Assembly: GCA_036874045.1 (NCBI GenBank)
Contig: CM072336.1
Coordinates: forward strand, 25,929,501-25,993,500
Direction of reading: 5' to 3'
DNA from: Cymodocea nodosa
Taxonomy: Eukaryota > Streptophyta > Magnoliopsida > Alismatales > Cymodoceaceae
Length of the DNA: 64,000 bases
Under the pieces are notes generated by a model that saw only the letters and a list, made by a program, of their open reading frames with translations, was not told where the DNA came from and did no database searches. Both the position numbers and the translations under genes were made by a program. Positions 44,943-58,919 of this stretch are shown one piece after another (position 1 is the stretch's first letter; each line of letters begins with the position of its first letter).

Positions 44943-47900
44943 TGTGACAACCACGCGCATTCGAGTTGCGCAAATTCATTCTCTATTTAAATAAATAAAT
45001 AAATGCATAACAATAACTTAATTAAGAAAACAAATTACTTAATTTTAATAAATTATTTAAAGTTACTTGGTTTTAACTTGTGCAAATCATTTACATTATT
45101 GACTAATGATTTTCCAAGAAACTTGAAAGAAATTAAAAAAGGAAGAGAAATTTTTTTATGAATTTTATGAAAATCATTTACTAGAAACTATAAACGATAC
45201 AGTTACTTATCAAACCTTTAATATAACATAAGCAACAAATAGCCTGCCAATGGTGAATCTGACTGAGATCATCAGAAAGCTTAACTTTAATTATATAGAT
45301 AGAGATGGTAAATAGCCTGATTAGGTCCTTACTCTTCTATCACTTAATATATTATCATTAATATTAAATATTTGTTCACATGTTACATAAAAAGTTAAAA
45401 TTATTAATAAATTTTTAACCTTTAAAGATAAAATAAGAAATATTTATTTATTTATTCATTTACTAATTAATTACATCAAAATTTAGAAAATTAAGATTTT
45501 CTCTTATTAAATAGTTATGATTAATATTATTAAAATTAATTAAATTTTACCTGAGCTAAAATCATTATAATCATAAACAATGATGATAATGGTTGTTTTA
45601 ATATATAAGATGTATGTAATGTTTGTTGCATTCCATATATTATACCATATAAATCAAATATGTTTAAATTTTCTTCTACATTTTACATTAATTCTATATT
45701 TAAATAATTTTATATTGTAATTATTAATTTTCTAACAATTTTATTTTAGTTCTAGGATTTAGATAAATATTTAATGTATATAAACGAGGTATATTATTCC
45801 AATACTTTTAAAATTTTCCTTTTATTTTTAAAATCATAGTTGCAATATTATATAAATAGTGTATTGCATAAACAGAGGTAAAATAATATATTTTAAATAA
45901 ATATTTAATTATATTATAAAATAGTTTTAAAATTTTACCAAAATAATTAACTATTGTAAAATTATTTTCATCTAATGTATACTATCATTAATTCTATCAT
46001 TATAATAGGCTTTTATAAATTATTTATACAATAAATAAGTATTTAACATTAAATACAAAGAATTTCATCTACGAAGAATATCTAATATAAATAAATATAT
46101 CATATAGTAAATCAAAAGAATTATATATATAATTAAATATTTGTTGATGTCTACCATTATTTATTTTAAACTTAAAATAAAATAATTTGGTGGAGTTAAT
46201 TTATTTTTAAATATAGGGATTGTTGTAGTATTATTAGATGCATTATCAAATGTAATATTAAAACATATTTTGAATATTATGTAGATGACTTATTATTTTA
46301 AATGCCATTAATTTTTTTGTAAAACTCAATTATTATTAATAAAATGTGCAGTAATAACAATTTATCCTATTTTTATCGATTAAAAAAAGGTCTATTTTAG
46401 TTTTACCTTGTTAAATATTAAATGTACATGTTACAGATATATTTATAAAACATATTATATTAATTAATTTTATTTTAAGTTTATTATAAAGATCAATAGT
46501 ATATTACTTAATTGTATTTCTAGAAATATTTTTAAACTATGGAAAATAAATTTGTGAAATATAATCTTAAAAATGTTATTTATCATTAAAATTACTTGAT
46601 AAATTTTGAAAAACAATAAATTTAGTGTATAGTTTTCTAGCATCTCTAATATCATAATAATACCATTACATAATATTACATTTAGAGTTAAAATTAATTT
46701 GTATTTGAACCATTTTATTTTTTTCAAGATTTTAAAATGAATAATTAGCTAAATATTTAGATAAATTTTTTGTATCACTTAAAGTTTTACAGAAAAATCT
46801 GCATTATAAATATTATAATAGGTTCTCTTTACCATAATGTTGTCTTTCATATATTTTTTATCTTTATTATAAACTTTGATCACAAAGTAGACTTTTTTTT
46901 AGGTTTAGTAGTAGTATTTGAAAATACTGATATTTCAATTAAAATGTTGAAGTTGAAAATTAGAGAAAATTGAAAATTACAATTTAAAAGAAAATTGATA
47001 GCTTTGTACTCTTTGGGAAAAAGAAATTTCACAAAATAAAAGATTAAGTAAATTGTAAAGAAAACTTTAACATCTTTCTTTTATTTATAGATTTTTCGTA
47101 CCTTCTTTCGTTCTCTTTTCTCCTCTTCATCTCTCTCTCCCTCTCTTCCTCTCCTCGACGTTCAAATATTGCGTTAATGTTTAGACGAACGAACATTGTA
47201 AAATGCAACATTCGACTTGCGACAGGCCCATAAGCCGAAATATTAAAAAATATTGACCCAACTTAGCCCAATTTTTTGGATCAAGTCGGGTCAAGCCGTC
47301 TACACTAATCCAACCCATTTGACAGTATGCGGAGTCTTGATCATAGCAGGCATTTATTTTGCATAAGATCATAGCTAACATTTTTATATAAGATTATGTA
47401 ATTAAGTTTGATTCAAATTTCTTGGATTCATCATAATGTGGAATGTATAGAAAAACGAAAATCATAATATATCTCAATCTCTTTCCGTCACCAAAGACGA
47501 GATCTGGAAAACATTAGAATTCATTTATTCTTGCAAACAAATCTAGGTACACTCAATTTTCAAGCTACCACGGTGCTGCTGCAATTCACAGAAAGGACTC
47601 GAATGCCATTCATAAGCATCAATCCATACAACACATGTAACAATGGGGCTAAAATGGCTTCTTCACTCACTGATCTAGTATCACATAGCAGCTCCATCTC
47701 CCATCAATTGACGCTCATTCGGAAAACATGCTATACACCTGATGGTCCTGAAGTCCCCAAACGTTATAAAGGGAGGGAAGTGTTAGCCCCATGTGCCTCC
47801 ATTTCCCATAAGAAAAAGATGTGGTGACATCCCAAAGTCAAATTAGAGATGACCATCCATGGATGTGATGATCCAACAAGACAGCAAACATGATCTAATT

Positions 47901-47976
47901 GTGTGATCATAGCACCGAAATTTTCCCTGCAGTGCAATCTGAATCCACCAACCACAACCAGAGTCTTGATTGATGA
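44943..47976. other. Intergenic: TAF11 promoter and cyclin 3' flank
   Basis: From about 45000 to 47050 this is some of the most AT-rich DNA in the window. Only scattered Phe/Ile/Asn/Lys open stretches occur (for example 46470-46727 and 46770-46973), and no family is recognisable. A CT-rich stretch at 47100-47160 follows. The cyclin 3' UTR should occupy the few hundred bases left of 47977. Confidence 0.6.
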
Positions 47977-50900
47977 CTACTTGCACGTATCTTGGAAGAA
48001 TTCTTGTGGAATTGTGGGAGGGCAGTACTTCTTTGCCACAAACTTGTACTGTGCACCATTGCCACAACAAATTTCTTGTCAGACTTGTTGTTTTATTGCA
48101 ATTGAACAATGAAAGCACAATGAAGATGAAGTTGCTTAATACCTTATGCTGGCTATACTTCTCTCTAATGGCAGGTAGACTGCTGTTGGGGCTGCTGCGG
48201 ATAAGAAGATGCATTGCCGTCACACAATTAGATATCTGAGAGGGTTTGTATAACGTATAGTGATCCAGCGTCGCATTCTGTGAATTTGCAAGGCAATTAT
48301 TGCATCACAACCGATAGAAGAAAATGCCTGGCAAAGGACATAATGAGGCCAGATTTGGACACATACCCAGGGTCTCTTTGTAGGATGCAATATGAACTTT
48401 GAAAGGAAAACGGCTGAAGCCGCAATCGTCGATGGAGAATAAGAGAGGAAACTGTACTCAAGCAAAGTGACTTCAGCGACATAGTTGGCTAGGAACTCAA
48501 ACTGCAACGACGGAGACTGTGGAGCGACGACAATGTCATCAGAAAACTGCATGGGGAAGGAAGATAGAAGAGCTGAAGTATGAAATGGAGGTGGAAATGC
48601 TTGCTTTTTTACCTCATCAGCCCATTGTGCAGCACGGATGAATCGCCTACAGTACAAGAAAAGTAGAGCATGTTATATAAAAAGATACAACAATAACAAT
48701 AACAATGATTTAAGCTAAAATTCTACCATGTTAAGTCGATCATATGAAATTTTTTTATATATTTCAATCTATGGTCAAATCTTCAGTTAAACTATATAAA
48801 TTTAAACTTTTTCTTACAATTCTTAATCATTTATTGTAAACAAAGGTGCCGATGAAAATTCCAAAGTCTATCTGGGTAAATGACAAAGGCCTCTACCTTA
48901 AGAAACACTTGGTTGTTGTGGCCGACATTTCAAATTTCAGGTGCTTCAAGACAGCAGATTCCATTTCAAGGACCTGTGGGACGACTGATCAGGAGGGATG
49001 AATGATAGAAAAACGGAGCCAGTATTACTAGATACGAAGGACACTTAACCTCTTCTGCCAGGTATGTGTTGTCTGTGATGTAACAAAATTCTTCCACCTG
49101 TGGAGCACAAATTTCCTCGTACTTCCTGAGGATTGTCTACAATGTTAACGTGAATCTTTGAAGGCACTCAAATCAGCAAGAAATATCAGGTTCTTACGAA
49201 GCAATAAGCATGCATGCAACTCCAAGCAATTGCAGCCGTTGGCGGTTCACTTCATTGCCGGAAAGATAACGGTCAATGTAGTTCACTGTCAAATATAATG
49301 TGTCAGGGACAAGCCTATATTCTTCAGCAACCTGTAATTGAGAGGCAGCAATTGTGAAGCAACCCACAGTTTATGACATAATAAAATTCACTCATAAAAC
49401 GAGCTTCACCTCTACAAGCCAGTCGATAAGAATAGAACGCATAGTCGATGTTATGTCTTTCTGAACTACTTCAATATAGTTTGCAGAAGGTCTCTTTCTG
49501 GTCTGCAGAGAAGGCTTGCATCAAATCGAAGCAGTATAAGACAGAAAAAAAAAAAAAAACATTTTTTGCCTTTTTGTTGCAGAGAAACCTCTATTTTTTT
49601 ATAATGGTAAGGGTTTACCTTCATTAGGATTTAAATTTTGTAGGAATTACGATTGCCATTACTTTTAATCTACTAATCTATTGTAATTGATTGCAGAAAA
49701 ATATATTTACACATAATTTGAAGCATGAATATGGTAGTCTCACCTCAGTTTCAAGCAAGTGCTTGTATATATCACAAGCAAGCGTTGAACACAGTTGTGG
49801 GTCGTCATGATTGTTATCAATATCAACAGCAACAGTATCTTTTTCCAACCCCATAACAGCTTCTTTTTTCCATTTATATCCTGCAAAAAGCAACCCCAAA
49901 AATTCAAGCTATAATCTGAAAAAAGGTGTGCAATATTAATTTAGAGCCCTTTCTATGCAATTGGTGAAAGGATTCATGTGGTGACGACAAGAAAGAGACC
50001 TTCTTCAGTAGAATCATCTGAAATGTGAAGATTAACGTTGGCTCGCCTCCCCAAGGAAGCAATTGCTGAAGAATCGGCGTTATCTATGTACTCAAAGTCA
50101 GGGCTCCTGATGGAGCCACAAGTCGACATAGATTCGTCGAGAGACACCGATCCTTTGACCGAGTCATCTGGCGACAAATTCTTACTGGAAGGAGCAACAC
50201 CGTCCACGTTGCCAACAGTGGCGTCATCGTTTCCTGCGACTGTAGGTTCCTTCCCACGCACTACAGAACTTGGCTTCACAGTACTTGATACAACTGTAAC
50301 TGAAGGGTTCTTTCGTAGACTTGTGTCACGAGCATGTGACACAGATGTCTTCTTCGGTAAGGGGGCTTTTACTGCAATTTCTCTCTGCAATTCACGAAAC
50401 CCATTTTCATTAATGCAAAAATTTGACGAACAATTTCAGTAAACAGAACAGAAGGGAAATCATGTTCAACAGAAGCTACAGAAGTATGTTAAGCCAATAG
50501 AAAATGTTTTATTTAGGGCAAATGAAGGATATACAACAGGGGATACCGGTATCTAAGCGAGATCACTAACATATTAGATCAAAGAGAAAAGGAGATCGAG
50601 AAAGTGATAAAACCAACCATTTGATTTCAATAATCAACTACATCTGCATTAAAACTTGTATAGATTGGGACCGTAGAAGATTGAACATTGAAGACTAAAA
50701 CTTGTAAACTTATGACCACATTTGAGAAATAAAAACTAGGAAATAGACAGAACCATCCATGTCTACTCACGTCAAAACCCAAAACAACAAGAATACGGAA
50801 AAAGGAAAAAAAAAAAACCTTGTAGGGCAAGATTTTACCCACCGCTCTACCCTTCGTCCCGGACGGCTGAGTAGCATTCCTCCCGGTAACGTTGGTGATG

Positions 50901-51076
50901 TTACCCAAAGCAGCCCTCTTCCTAGCCTTCGTCGGAGAGGCCGCCGCCAGCACCTTCCCGGAAGCAGCAACACCAGCACCAACAGCATTCTCATTCGCGG
51001 GCCTCTTCGCATGCCCTAACGACGACAACGTAGCAGTAGTAGAAGACGGATACGAACGACGTCCAACGCTCGCCAT
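47977..51076 (-). CDS. CYCA1: A-type cyclin (CYCA1 class), with a one-base frameshift in exon 5
   Basis: A-type cyclins activate CDKs from S phase to mitosis. The eleven exons are 51076-50819, 50384-50000, 49880-49744, 49502-49410, 49332-49198, 49125-49050, 48973-48897, 48646-48613, 48516-48367, 48277-48143 and 48048-47977. A D-box, RAALGNITN, lies at residues 54-62. The cyclin box begins MRSILIDWLVE (exon 4) and continues LVPDTLYLTVNYIDRYLSG, MLIASKYEEICAPQVEEF and FLANYVAEVTLLEY. The C-terminus is typical (YKFVAKKYCPPTIP). Every junction keeps phase except exon 5. That exon is 135 bases instead of the 134 needed, with an extra A at about 49320-49322, giving GAA GAA ATA TAG instead of EEYR. 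Read literally, translation stops after about 296 residues. Without the extra base the protein is 516 aa. Everything else looks intact, so a sequencing error or a recent mutation is likely. Confidence 0.9.
48686..48855 (-). mobile_element. LINE 3'-tail fragment filling cyclin intron 7
   Basis: The sequence starts with an ACAATAACAATAACAATG tail. It then runs through TATTTCAATCTATGGTCAAAT and AAATTTAAACTTTTTCTTAC, matching the 3' ends of the LINE fragments at 2670-3380 and 57990-58120. It makes up most of the 250-bp intron between cyclin exons 7 and 8. There is no coding capacity. Confidence 0.6.
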
Positions 51077-53561
51077 CTCCAGTCTCCACCCCCTCCCTCG
51101 CAGCCAACCCACTCTCGAGCCACCAACCGATCAAGAACCCCACACCCCAAAACCCCGAAAAACAAAGGAAAGGATCAAAACCGCCCGACTCGGATCCTCG
51201 CTCTAAGTTCACGTCCCCGTCAACCCAAAGGCAAGAGATCGAAACTTCCTGCGGTTGGGAAGGAGTCCAGTGCGGAGCGGTAGTTCCTCCTCCGGCAGGC
51301 GGAGAAGGAGATCAGGGGAGGGGTGGTTGCTGGGGTTTTGGTTCCGACGTCGTCTCCTCGCGTATTTTATCAGCAGCCTTTGCGAGGGAAGACGATGGTT
51401 TGAAATGTTGGCCAATCCTGGCCGTTGGATGGGTGGAGATCTCGATGCGTGGGGTCCCCCTTTTTTGAATTATGTCTAAATTAGTACTTTTAATATTTTT
51501 TACCTTAGATGTTAACATAATAATAATAAATTACTAATATTAATACCTACGTCGTGTCGTAAACATTGATAGATAGTTGAAATTTAATCTTAATATTTTG
51601 TAAAACGTTGGTGTTATGCGTATTGAGACAGTAACTGCATGCGTAAAGTGAGGATATCGTATAAATTTAAAATTAACCGATCAATTACAGATATAATAAG
51701 ATCAGAAGAAATATTAAGTTAGACGATACTTCGTGTAGATTAAATTTCAGTTAATTTATCTTTGTGATTATTTAATAAAAAGAATTCATTCAATTTTAAA
51801 ATCTTAAAATCGCTTCTGCACACGTACAATTATGAACAACGACAAGAATTCGATTTCGAAGTTCCTTTTTGGATTTCAAAACCACGGGGACCGTTGGGAG
51901 GAGACGAGGGCGGAAGGGCCCACACGCGGGAGGTGCACAGGGAGGTGAGGACGGTGGGAGGTGACGAGAACGCAACTCAAATTTGAAAATTGAAAGGCTT
52001 TGGATTTGAAGCGCTGGAAAAAAAAAGTGCACTGAACGGCAACTTGACTTGCGAGCCGAGTGCCGATGGCTCCTCGCAGATTCATGGCACTGCAATTTAA
52101 TTATAATAAATTAATCTCACAGCTAAGTGTAGTGAGACCATGAGATGAATCTTTACTACTTTTGTTATCGTAAGTTTCAAGTTTTTGAACTTACTTCTGC
52201 ATCCCAAAAAATTTAATTAATCAGATATAGTGAAATGCATAATCAAAAGATTTAATCTCAGATTGCGAACTTGATGAAGTACTTAACGTCTTTATACATT
52301 TGTTTGATCTAAAAATGACGAAGAGTGTTCAAATAGTCTTCTATTAGAAAAGTAAGATAAAATTTAGATATACATACACGTAATAGTGCGTTTCTTTGTT
52401 TATGATCGGTTTTTTTTTTTTTTTTTTTTAATTAGATGTCTCACGTTTCTGTAATGAATTTTTCCATCTTAAGGGTGCAGACTTAAGATTATCTTAAAAG
52501 AATGATTATAATAAATTAGTTTGACAGATGAAGAAACAAGTAACGCAGTAAAGGATGACAATTCAAAAATTCACCTGTGTTGAACGTGACCACCGACCAG
52601 AATGGAATAAGGAATGGGAGACCTGCAACCCATTCAAAAAACCTACCGTTGAAGAGTTTTCCATTTTTTGGGAAAGATGAATATAATAATTCAGATTCTT
52701 ACACTCCACTGGGTAGTATTTAGTTTCCATTGCTGTTGTTACATTTTTCTAACCCTCAACAATATTGTGATGGATTTGGTTTTGAAAGTACACCTGCATT
52801 GTGTGGTCCTGAAAAGTGTTTCTATTTTTCAGAGCACTACATATAATTGATTCTTTTGAGCTGCTAATCCAATGACTGTGGAGGAAGAGCTTCCTGAAAG
52901 TTAATGATGTTTATTTTAAATTATTATTACGCCACTGTGATCTGACAATCTTAATACCATAAATCTGAAACCTAAATAAAAGGGTGGCATGCCTAAACGA
53001 GACACTCCATTGAATAACAACTAATAACAATATCTTATAAACACTACAAGGAAAGGAGGTGTTAAATTTAAACACTAACAAAAATATTAACAACATCAAT
53101 GAGAAAAGAGATTGGCCGATTGAGATATTCTAGAACAAAATGACAAAAGGTAAATAAGTTTCAAACTATCTGCCCAGAGTTTAAAGTCTTCTTGCTTTGA
53201 ACATGGGAATACAGAACTTAGTTTCATAAGGAAATCATTGACAGCAGCTGTAAAAAATAAAACAAGTTTGACTTCCTGTGGGCAAGAATAAAATTCAAGC
53301 CCAACTGTCCCATGTCTGTTGTACATTAATTAAATACGTAACTTGACAAGTTCACCAACAATTTCTCTTCAACTAAAGTCGTTTGTCATGATCAAGTAAA
53401 CCTCTCCTTTTTTTCTTATAAACTTATTCCCGGTATAAAGCAAAGATGGCAAACGAGAAAACAAAGAAGGAATCCGAAAAGAGTATAACCAACATTTTTT
53501 CCCCGAAACTCAGTGGCTTTTATCATCCTTGGTGTCAGAATCACCATTGCTAGCCTTCATG
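51077..53561. other. Intergenic: cyclin promoter and ERdj2 3' flank
   Basis: A GC-rich leader of about 400 bases precedes the cyclin ATG. A second GC-richer patch at about 51870-52085 is open on the minus strand but resembles no protein. A (T)n run lies near 52410. From about 52900 to 53560 the DNA should include the ERdj2 3' UTR. No further gene was recognised. Confidence 0.55.
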
Positions 53562-56500
53562 TTACTTACCATCTTCATCACTACTATATTCACTTTCGTA
53601 ATCATCAACTTCCTCTTCATAGTCTTCTTCCTCCTCATCAATGACTTCACCAGCCACTGGCCCATCTTCAGTGGTATGGCCTCTCTTCGCTGTTCGACTC
53701 CTCTTTAGAACCTTGAGTTTAAAGTTCGTTTTTGTGTCACAACCTATCCACGCATCACAAAGACAATAAACACTTAAGAAGTAATTCCCCTCTTCTGGTG
53801 CCTCAAATTGGCCTATAGCCAGCCGAGACCCTTTCTTCACCTTCTCAACCACTTCTTTGACGGCAACATTGATTTCCTGCGAGCTAGCACCTTTAGCCTC
53901 CTTTGTTTCCTGAATAACATCGGACGCTACAGACGTAGCAGCCATTTCATCCATGAAACTGACCTTCTGTGAAAGCCATACATCATTGGATGCAGGATCT
54001 GCCAATAGCAACCAAAAGTTCTCTTCCTTGTGGAACGGGCAGTAAGGTGTGTGAGGAAGTGCACCAATAAGACCATTCTTGCGCTTAAGAGTGATCCAAG
54101 CATACATGGTCACTATGTCATCCTCTTGTATGCCTTCTTCCCCTTCAGTTTCACATGTGATATCAACACTTATTGAAGGCATTATTTCGAGGACCGACTC
54201 AACATCATTCACATCTGCAAGAGAAAGGCCTCCCACATGAGTTAGAAGCTCTGCACGATCCTCAGGAGTCGTGTCCCAAAATTCTTGGAATGCCCTCAAC
54301 TTCTGTAATGACATTAAATAATCAATCATAAGACTGTCAGATGTAAAGTTTTGGATATTTCAAAGAAAAATAAAAATATATACGGCATTATTATACAGCA
54401 TACTATATGGCTTTTTTTGTCACAATGAAATTATCTTAGACCCTTTTATTATGGCTTCTATGTTGTAATAAACCTTGACCATTGAAATCAAATGCACTAA
54501 TAACCATAAAATACACTTCAAGATTATGGCATTGGAATACGTCAATAAAAATGAAATTAGAGACGTTGAACATGAATTGGATTAATTCTAAAATATTCTT
54601 AATTTAAGAATGTATAAATTCTGAAGTGATACATACCCTGAACAAGAATAAGATCAAATAAAAAAACATTCCTGATTTAAAAAATATAGAATGTTATTTA
54701 TATCCGATCATCCTATCTATATAACCAAATATGTGTATTGCAGTTTATGCTATATGTAACAGGGTCTAAATTGGTTTACAATAAACTACATTTTAGAATT
54801 TCAGTGTACTTATATCATATCATAAAGGTCAAGTTACAAAGGTTATGATAATTACAGTTATAATAGTCTCAACATGTATCATGTAAATCATTTCTTCGTC
54901 AAGTTTACCATGATTTCTGCAACCCCTCCCCCTTTACTTAATCATGTTGCCCCTGAAAAATTGCATCTTGATTGCATAATACCCATGAAAATTTGGGTCT
55001 TAAATAAATATTTGGTTTTGAATATAGTACATAACTATTACTAAAGTTGGGAGAAAATTGTTGAAAAAAAAAGGAAAATGGTCGTTTAAATGCCATTTAA
55101 ATGTTTTTTGCCTCGATTGGTTCATTTTATGAAAACAGTAAAAAACAGTTATTTTTCCCTTTAAATGGTCGATTTTTCCATTTTTCTGAGGAAAAAATTA
55201 TTCTTTCCAATTTTGGCCATTTAATGTGTTACGTTTAATTCAAAATCATATGACAATGAATGAAAAGTTCTTATAATATAAGGTCTCATAACCTCCATAT
55301 TCTTTTCAATGTGAAATTATCAAATATTCTCTTACACTTGTGGCGAACCCTCCTCAACTCTTCAAGTTGACAAGTGTTCCTTTTTTATTATCAAGGTTAG
55401 GTATTCAACTTGACAAACGACTTATAAACATGTATAAAGTTTTGATGCTTTGATACCAAGGTCTCCCTAAGTTAGAAGGCCTCATGATTTCCATATTCTT
55501 TCCAATGTGAGATTATCCAACATAATGACTGTTTTATTAATTTTTTTAGATTTCAGTTTTTGAGTTGCTTTCATTGACATAATTTCACTATTTTTCTTAA
55601 TTATTTTGTTGCTTATAACTTCAATTGTATTTTTTATATATTATTTATGTTTTGAATTTAAGTATTTATTGTAACAATTATCCATAATAAAAATATGTTC
55701 TAGAAATTATATTAGATGTAATAGAATTATAATTGATTTTATTCAATATCTTTGATGATTTTAATACTTGTATATTTGCAAATATATTTATATTTATTCA
55801 TTTTTTATTTATACCGTTTATTCAAATAACAACTCTTTAAACAATCTTTTTTTAAATTTAAATTTTCAATCCATCTAATGTCTCTTTTCCATTTTTAAGA
55901 ATGTTCATTCCAATCCTAATGGATGCAGAATTTTTTTGAAAAAAACTCTACAGCAGTAAACCTACTAGACTTTAGTCTTCTGGACAAAAACCATTTTTGA
56001 GAAAATAATTATTTCAAAATAAGTATAATTTTTTTTTCCCATAAGTTGGTCTAATCCATGCCATGATTTTTTAATTTTTTGCCTTAAAATTTTTAAATCT
56101 CTTGACCAAAAGCTGCAGGTAGAAATCACTGACATACTTCGCAATCTACTTACCTTTCTGCCAATTTTTTTAACTACATTTTCACTCAAATGTGGAAGCT
56201 GTAAAAATGGTGCAATGCCATCTGGAGACCATCCACCTGTTTTTCTCGAGCTTAGGGGAACAGCCTGCACCATTAAAATGAAATGAGAACATAAAACTAA
56301 AAGATATAGATCATAGAGAAGAAGTTGCAGACTAGATTGGTGAAACTAATAGCATGGAAAACACAAAGTTGCAACAGCATGAATGGATATTCATAGTCTT
56401 AATTACCCATTTATACAAACTGTCTACGTGCAAATCATAAATTCTTTGGTAATTAATGATACAATGTAGAATCAATTTCTATTACTTTAAACATGATGTT

Positions 56501-58641
56501 CTAACCAATGTGCCAGATATAACGAGTCTTAGCTTCGAGGACCATAACCTTCTTGATTGAGTCCACAAGCCAAATCAAAGGGTTCTCACATTCCATGAAG
56601 AGGATGAATAGGAAGGTCACCTCACGAAGACTAGAACCAATGTGACCCACCTACCCTATGTCCTGTGGAAGAGGTCAATATCTTACACCTTTGCCCATCA
56701 AACTTTACTTGCTGAATTGGTTGAGCTACTTTATCCCCATGAAAGCACAGAAAGTAGTTATATTAGGGTAACTTTACCAGTTAAAACTATTACTGGAAGT
56801 CTGTATCCTAGTTGGAATTTCAATTAAGCTGTCTTGTACAACAATCATCGAAGATGGAAATTTCCCTTACACAATACAAGAATATAATCTCAATCATGAT
56901 GACAATTACAGAAGCCATTCATTTACAATTAGTGAAATTACAACAAGATCTGCCACCATAAATCACTGCAAATAGAGAAATTGCACTTTAATAACTGTCA
57001 TGCAATACCTGAATAATGTTTTGCAAAAGTTCAACTACTCCCAATGCTGGTCGCAGCCATCCATTACCATAAGGATCATGTGGTGAGACAGCTATCTGCA
57101 TCAAATCAAGTTGATAATGAATTGCACAGGTCAATCAGACCATTCAGAATAGGCAGCCATAACATCCCAAGTAGAGCAGAATGGGGGATTTAAATATTTC
57201 AAGTTCTACAAGTAAGTACACCAAAAATCAAAATATAGAAAGAGCAAAAACTGATTTTTAAAAAGTCCCACTTACAAATGTTTTGCGAGTTACTACTACA
57301 GAAATGTTCTGAGTTGGGTAAAATACCAAAAAAATATATGCTTATATATTTTATCAAAGATACACTGGATATTTTTATTTATTTTCATAATGCATATATC
57401 ATTTAAACAATCAAGGCTTCATTTAAATGTCAACATAAAAGTGATGTCAATCAGACTTATAAAGTGAATTGGAAGCCATATTGCCATAATTTATTAAGTA
57501 AAGAAGAACTAAATATTTTAAATACATCGAAGTCTTTCTTTGAGTAGTTAAATATTTCCAGACAGAAGCACATCAATAATCAAAATATACATCCAACTAT
57601 TTTTTTTGACCCCCCACTTCCAAGTGCTCCGAGATGGGAGAAAAGGAAACAAGAAAAAAAGTTATACATTTTAGTAAAGATGGAAAATTTATTTCTATAG
57701 TTTGCCATTGCATATGCAATAAATATTTAACTAGATGGAAAACTTACCAATTGATTTTAGAATAACAATAAACAAAATCCTTTGGATGTCTATACTCCAT
57801 ACTGCTCCTACGTCAAAACCCTATGTCACTATCCTACGTCAAAACCCCATGTCACTATACATAAATTGATGCCTAACATTTTTCCGTATAAATGTCTTCT
57901 AGAATACCCACAAATAAAGTACTGCTTATTGATATAATTAAACAACTGCTACAAAGTGACACAGTACAACAGTTTGTGTCATAATCCTACTATGAGGAAT
58001 TGGCCACAAATTCTTTTGTTCCATATATTTCTATTTATAATTAAATCTTTGATTAGATTACATAAATTTAAATTTTTTCTCACAATTTTTAACCAAGTCC
58101 TAACTAGTACAATAAAAAAATAAATGGCATGGTGGTAATAGACACTAATATATAGTACCATACACTCGAATAGAATGTAATCATGAGAAACTTGTAAGAA
58201 ATGGTTTTGAAAGCAGAATGATACAATGGAGGGAAGCCATATTCACCATCAGCAACTCTTCAAGAAGTTGTGGTGCTAGCTCTAGGACATGCTTGAAATC
58301 ACCATGTAAAGAAGGTGGCAAGGAACCTGATTGACGAGTCAGCTGGGCTTGGATCAACAACTCTGTCTAATTTTACACAAAAAATCACTTAGAAAAGAAA
58401 TCATAACTGCAGAAGAAAATTTGCAATAATAAACAAGTGGATTCTAACTACATTTAAATTTACCTTCGCTAAGCATGGATGCTGCTTCCAAAACTTTGTT
58501 TGCTCTGATTTTATATTCTTGACATCCAAGTTCAGTTCACTGCGAACTTCCACAAATAAGTTTTGAAGGGATGCAGTGTCACTCCTGCGAACAGGAATCT
58601 CCATGAACTCTGCAGCTTTTATGAAAACCTCCATAACCTTG
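53562..58641 (-). CDS. ERDJ2: ERdj2/Sec63-like DnaJ protein of the ER translocon, C-terminal part; runs off the right edge
   Basis: This is the Sec63 (Brl) domain region of the plant ER-membrane J-protein that works with BiP and the Sec61 channel in protein import. Five 3' exons read in phase: 58641-58464, 58366-58247, 57095-57009, 56264-56154 and 54302-53562. They start inside [18 protein letters not shown] and continue [60 protein letters not shown], and then [16 protein letters not shown]. The protein ends in a long acidic tail ([20 protein letters not shown]). Upstream exons for the membrane segments and the J domain are not visible. They must lie beyond 64000, or right of the copia element. 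The stop codon at 53564 sits inside a perfect donor-like GTAAGT. In another frame the sequence stays open for about 17 more codons, so the exact C-terminus is uncertain. Confidence 0.88.
57990..58120 (-). mobile_element. LINE 3' fragment in an ERdj2 intron
   Basis: The segment (TTCTTTTGTTCCATATATTT, then TTGATTAGATTACATAAATT, then CTCACAATTTTTAACCAAGT) is nearly collinear with the reverse complement of the LINE 3' region at 21690-21790. It also matches the fragments at 2690-2800 and 48750-48830. It is short and non-coding. Confidence 0.65.
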
Positions 58642-58919
58642 CTGCATAATAGAAGTTAATTAAGCTAAATAATCCATTTATGGATCAAGCAATCAATTGA
58701 GAAAGGCAAATTGAACGAGATGGGCAGAATAACCATGCTCTATTTACAACACACATAAGATGATAGACAGTACCAAATACAAAAAAAAAAAACCCTGAAT
58801 GTAGTTTGGAAAGGAGGCATATATGTGTAAGTTCCCATGTGTTAGCCTATTAATTACTCAAAAATTCCAGAAAAAGATCACAATTAACAATTTTCACCTT
58901 AAAAAACATACTTTAGAAT

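Noticed and set aside
46470..46973. Ile/Phe/Asn/Lys-rich open frames
   Set aside because: They are expected by chance in very AT-rich DNA, and no transposase or other motif was found.
51209..51518. Arg/Pro-rich open frames upstream of the cyclin
   Set aside because: They fall in the GC-rich cyclin leader and lack homology to anything I recognise.
51796..52095. 99-codon minus-strand frame
   Set aside because: It is Pro/Ser/Arg-rich in a GC-biased patch, with no domain and no adjoining exons.
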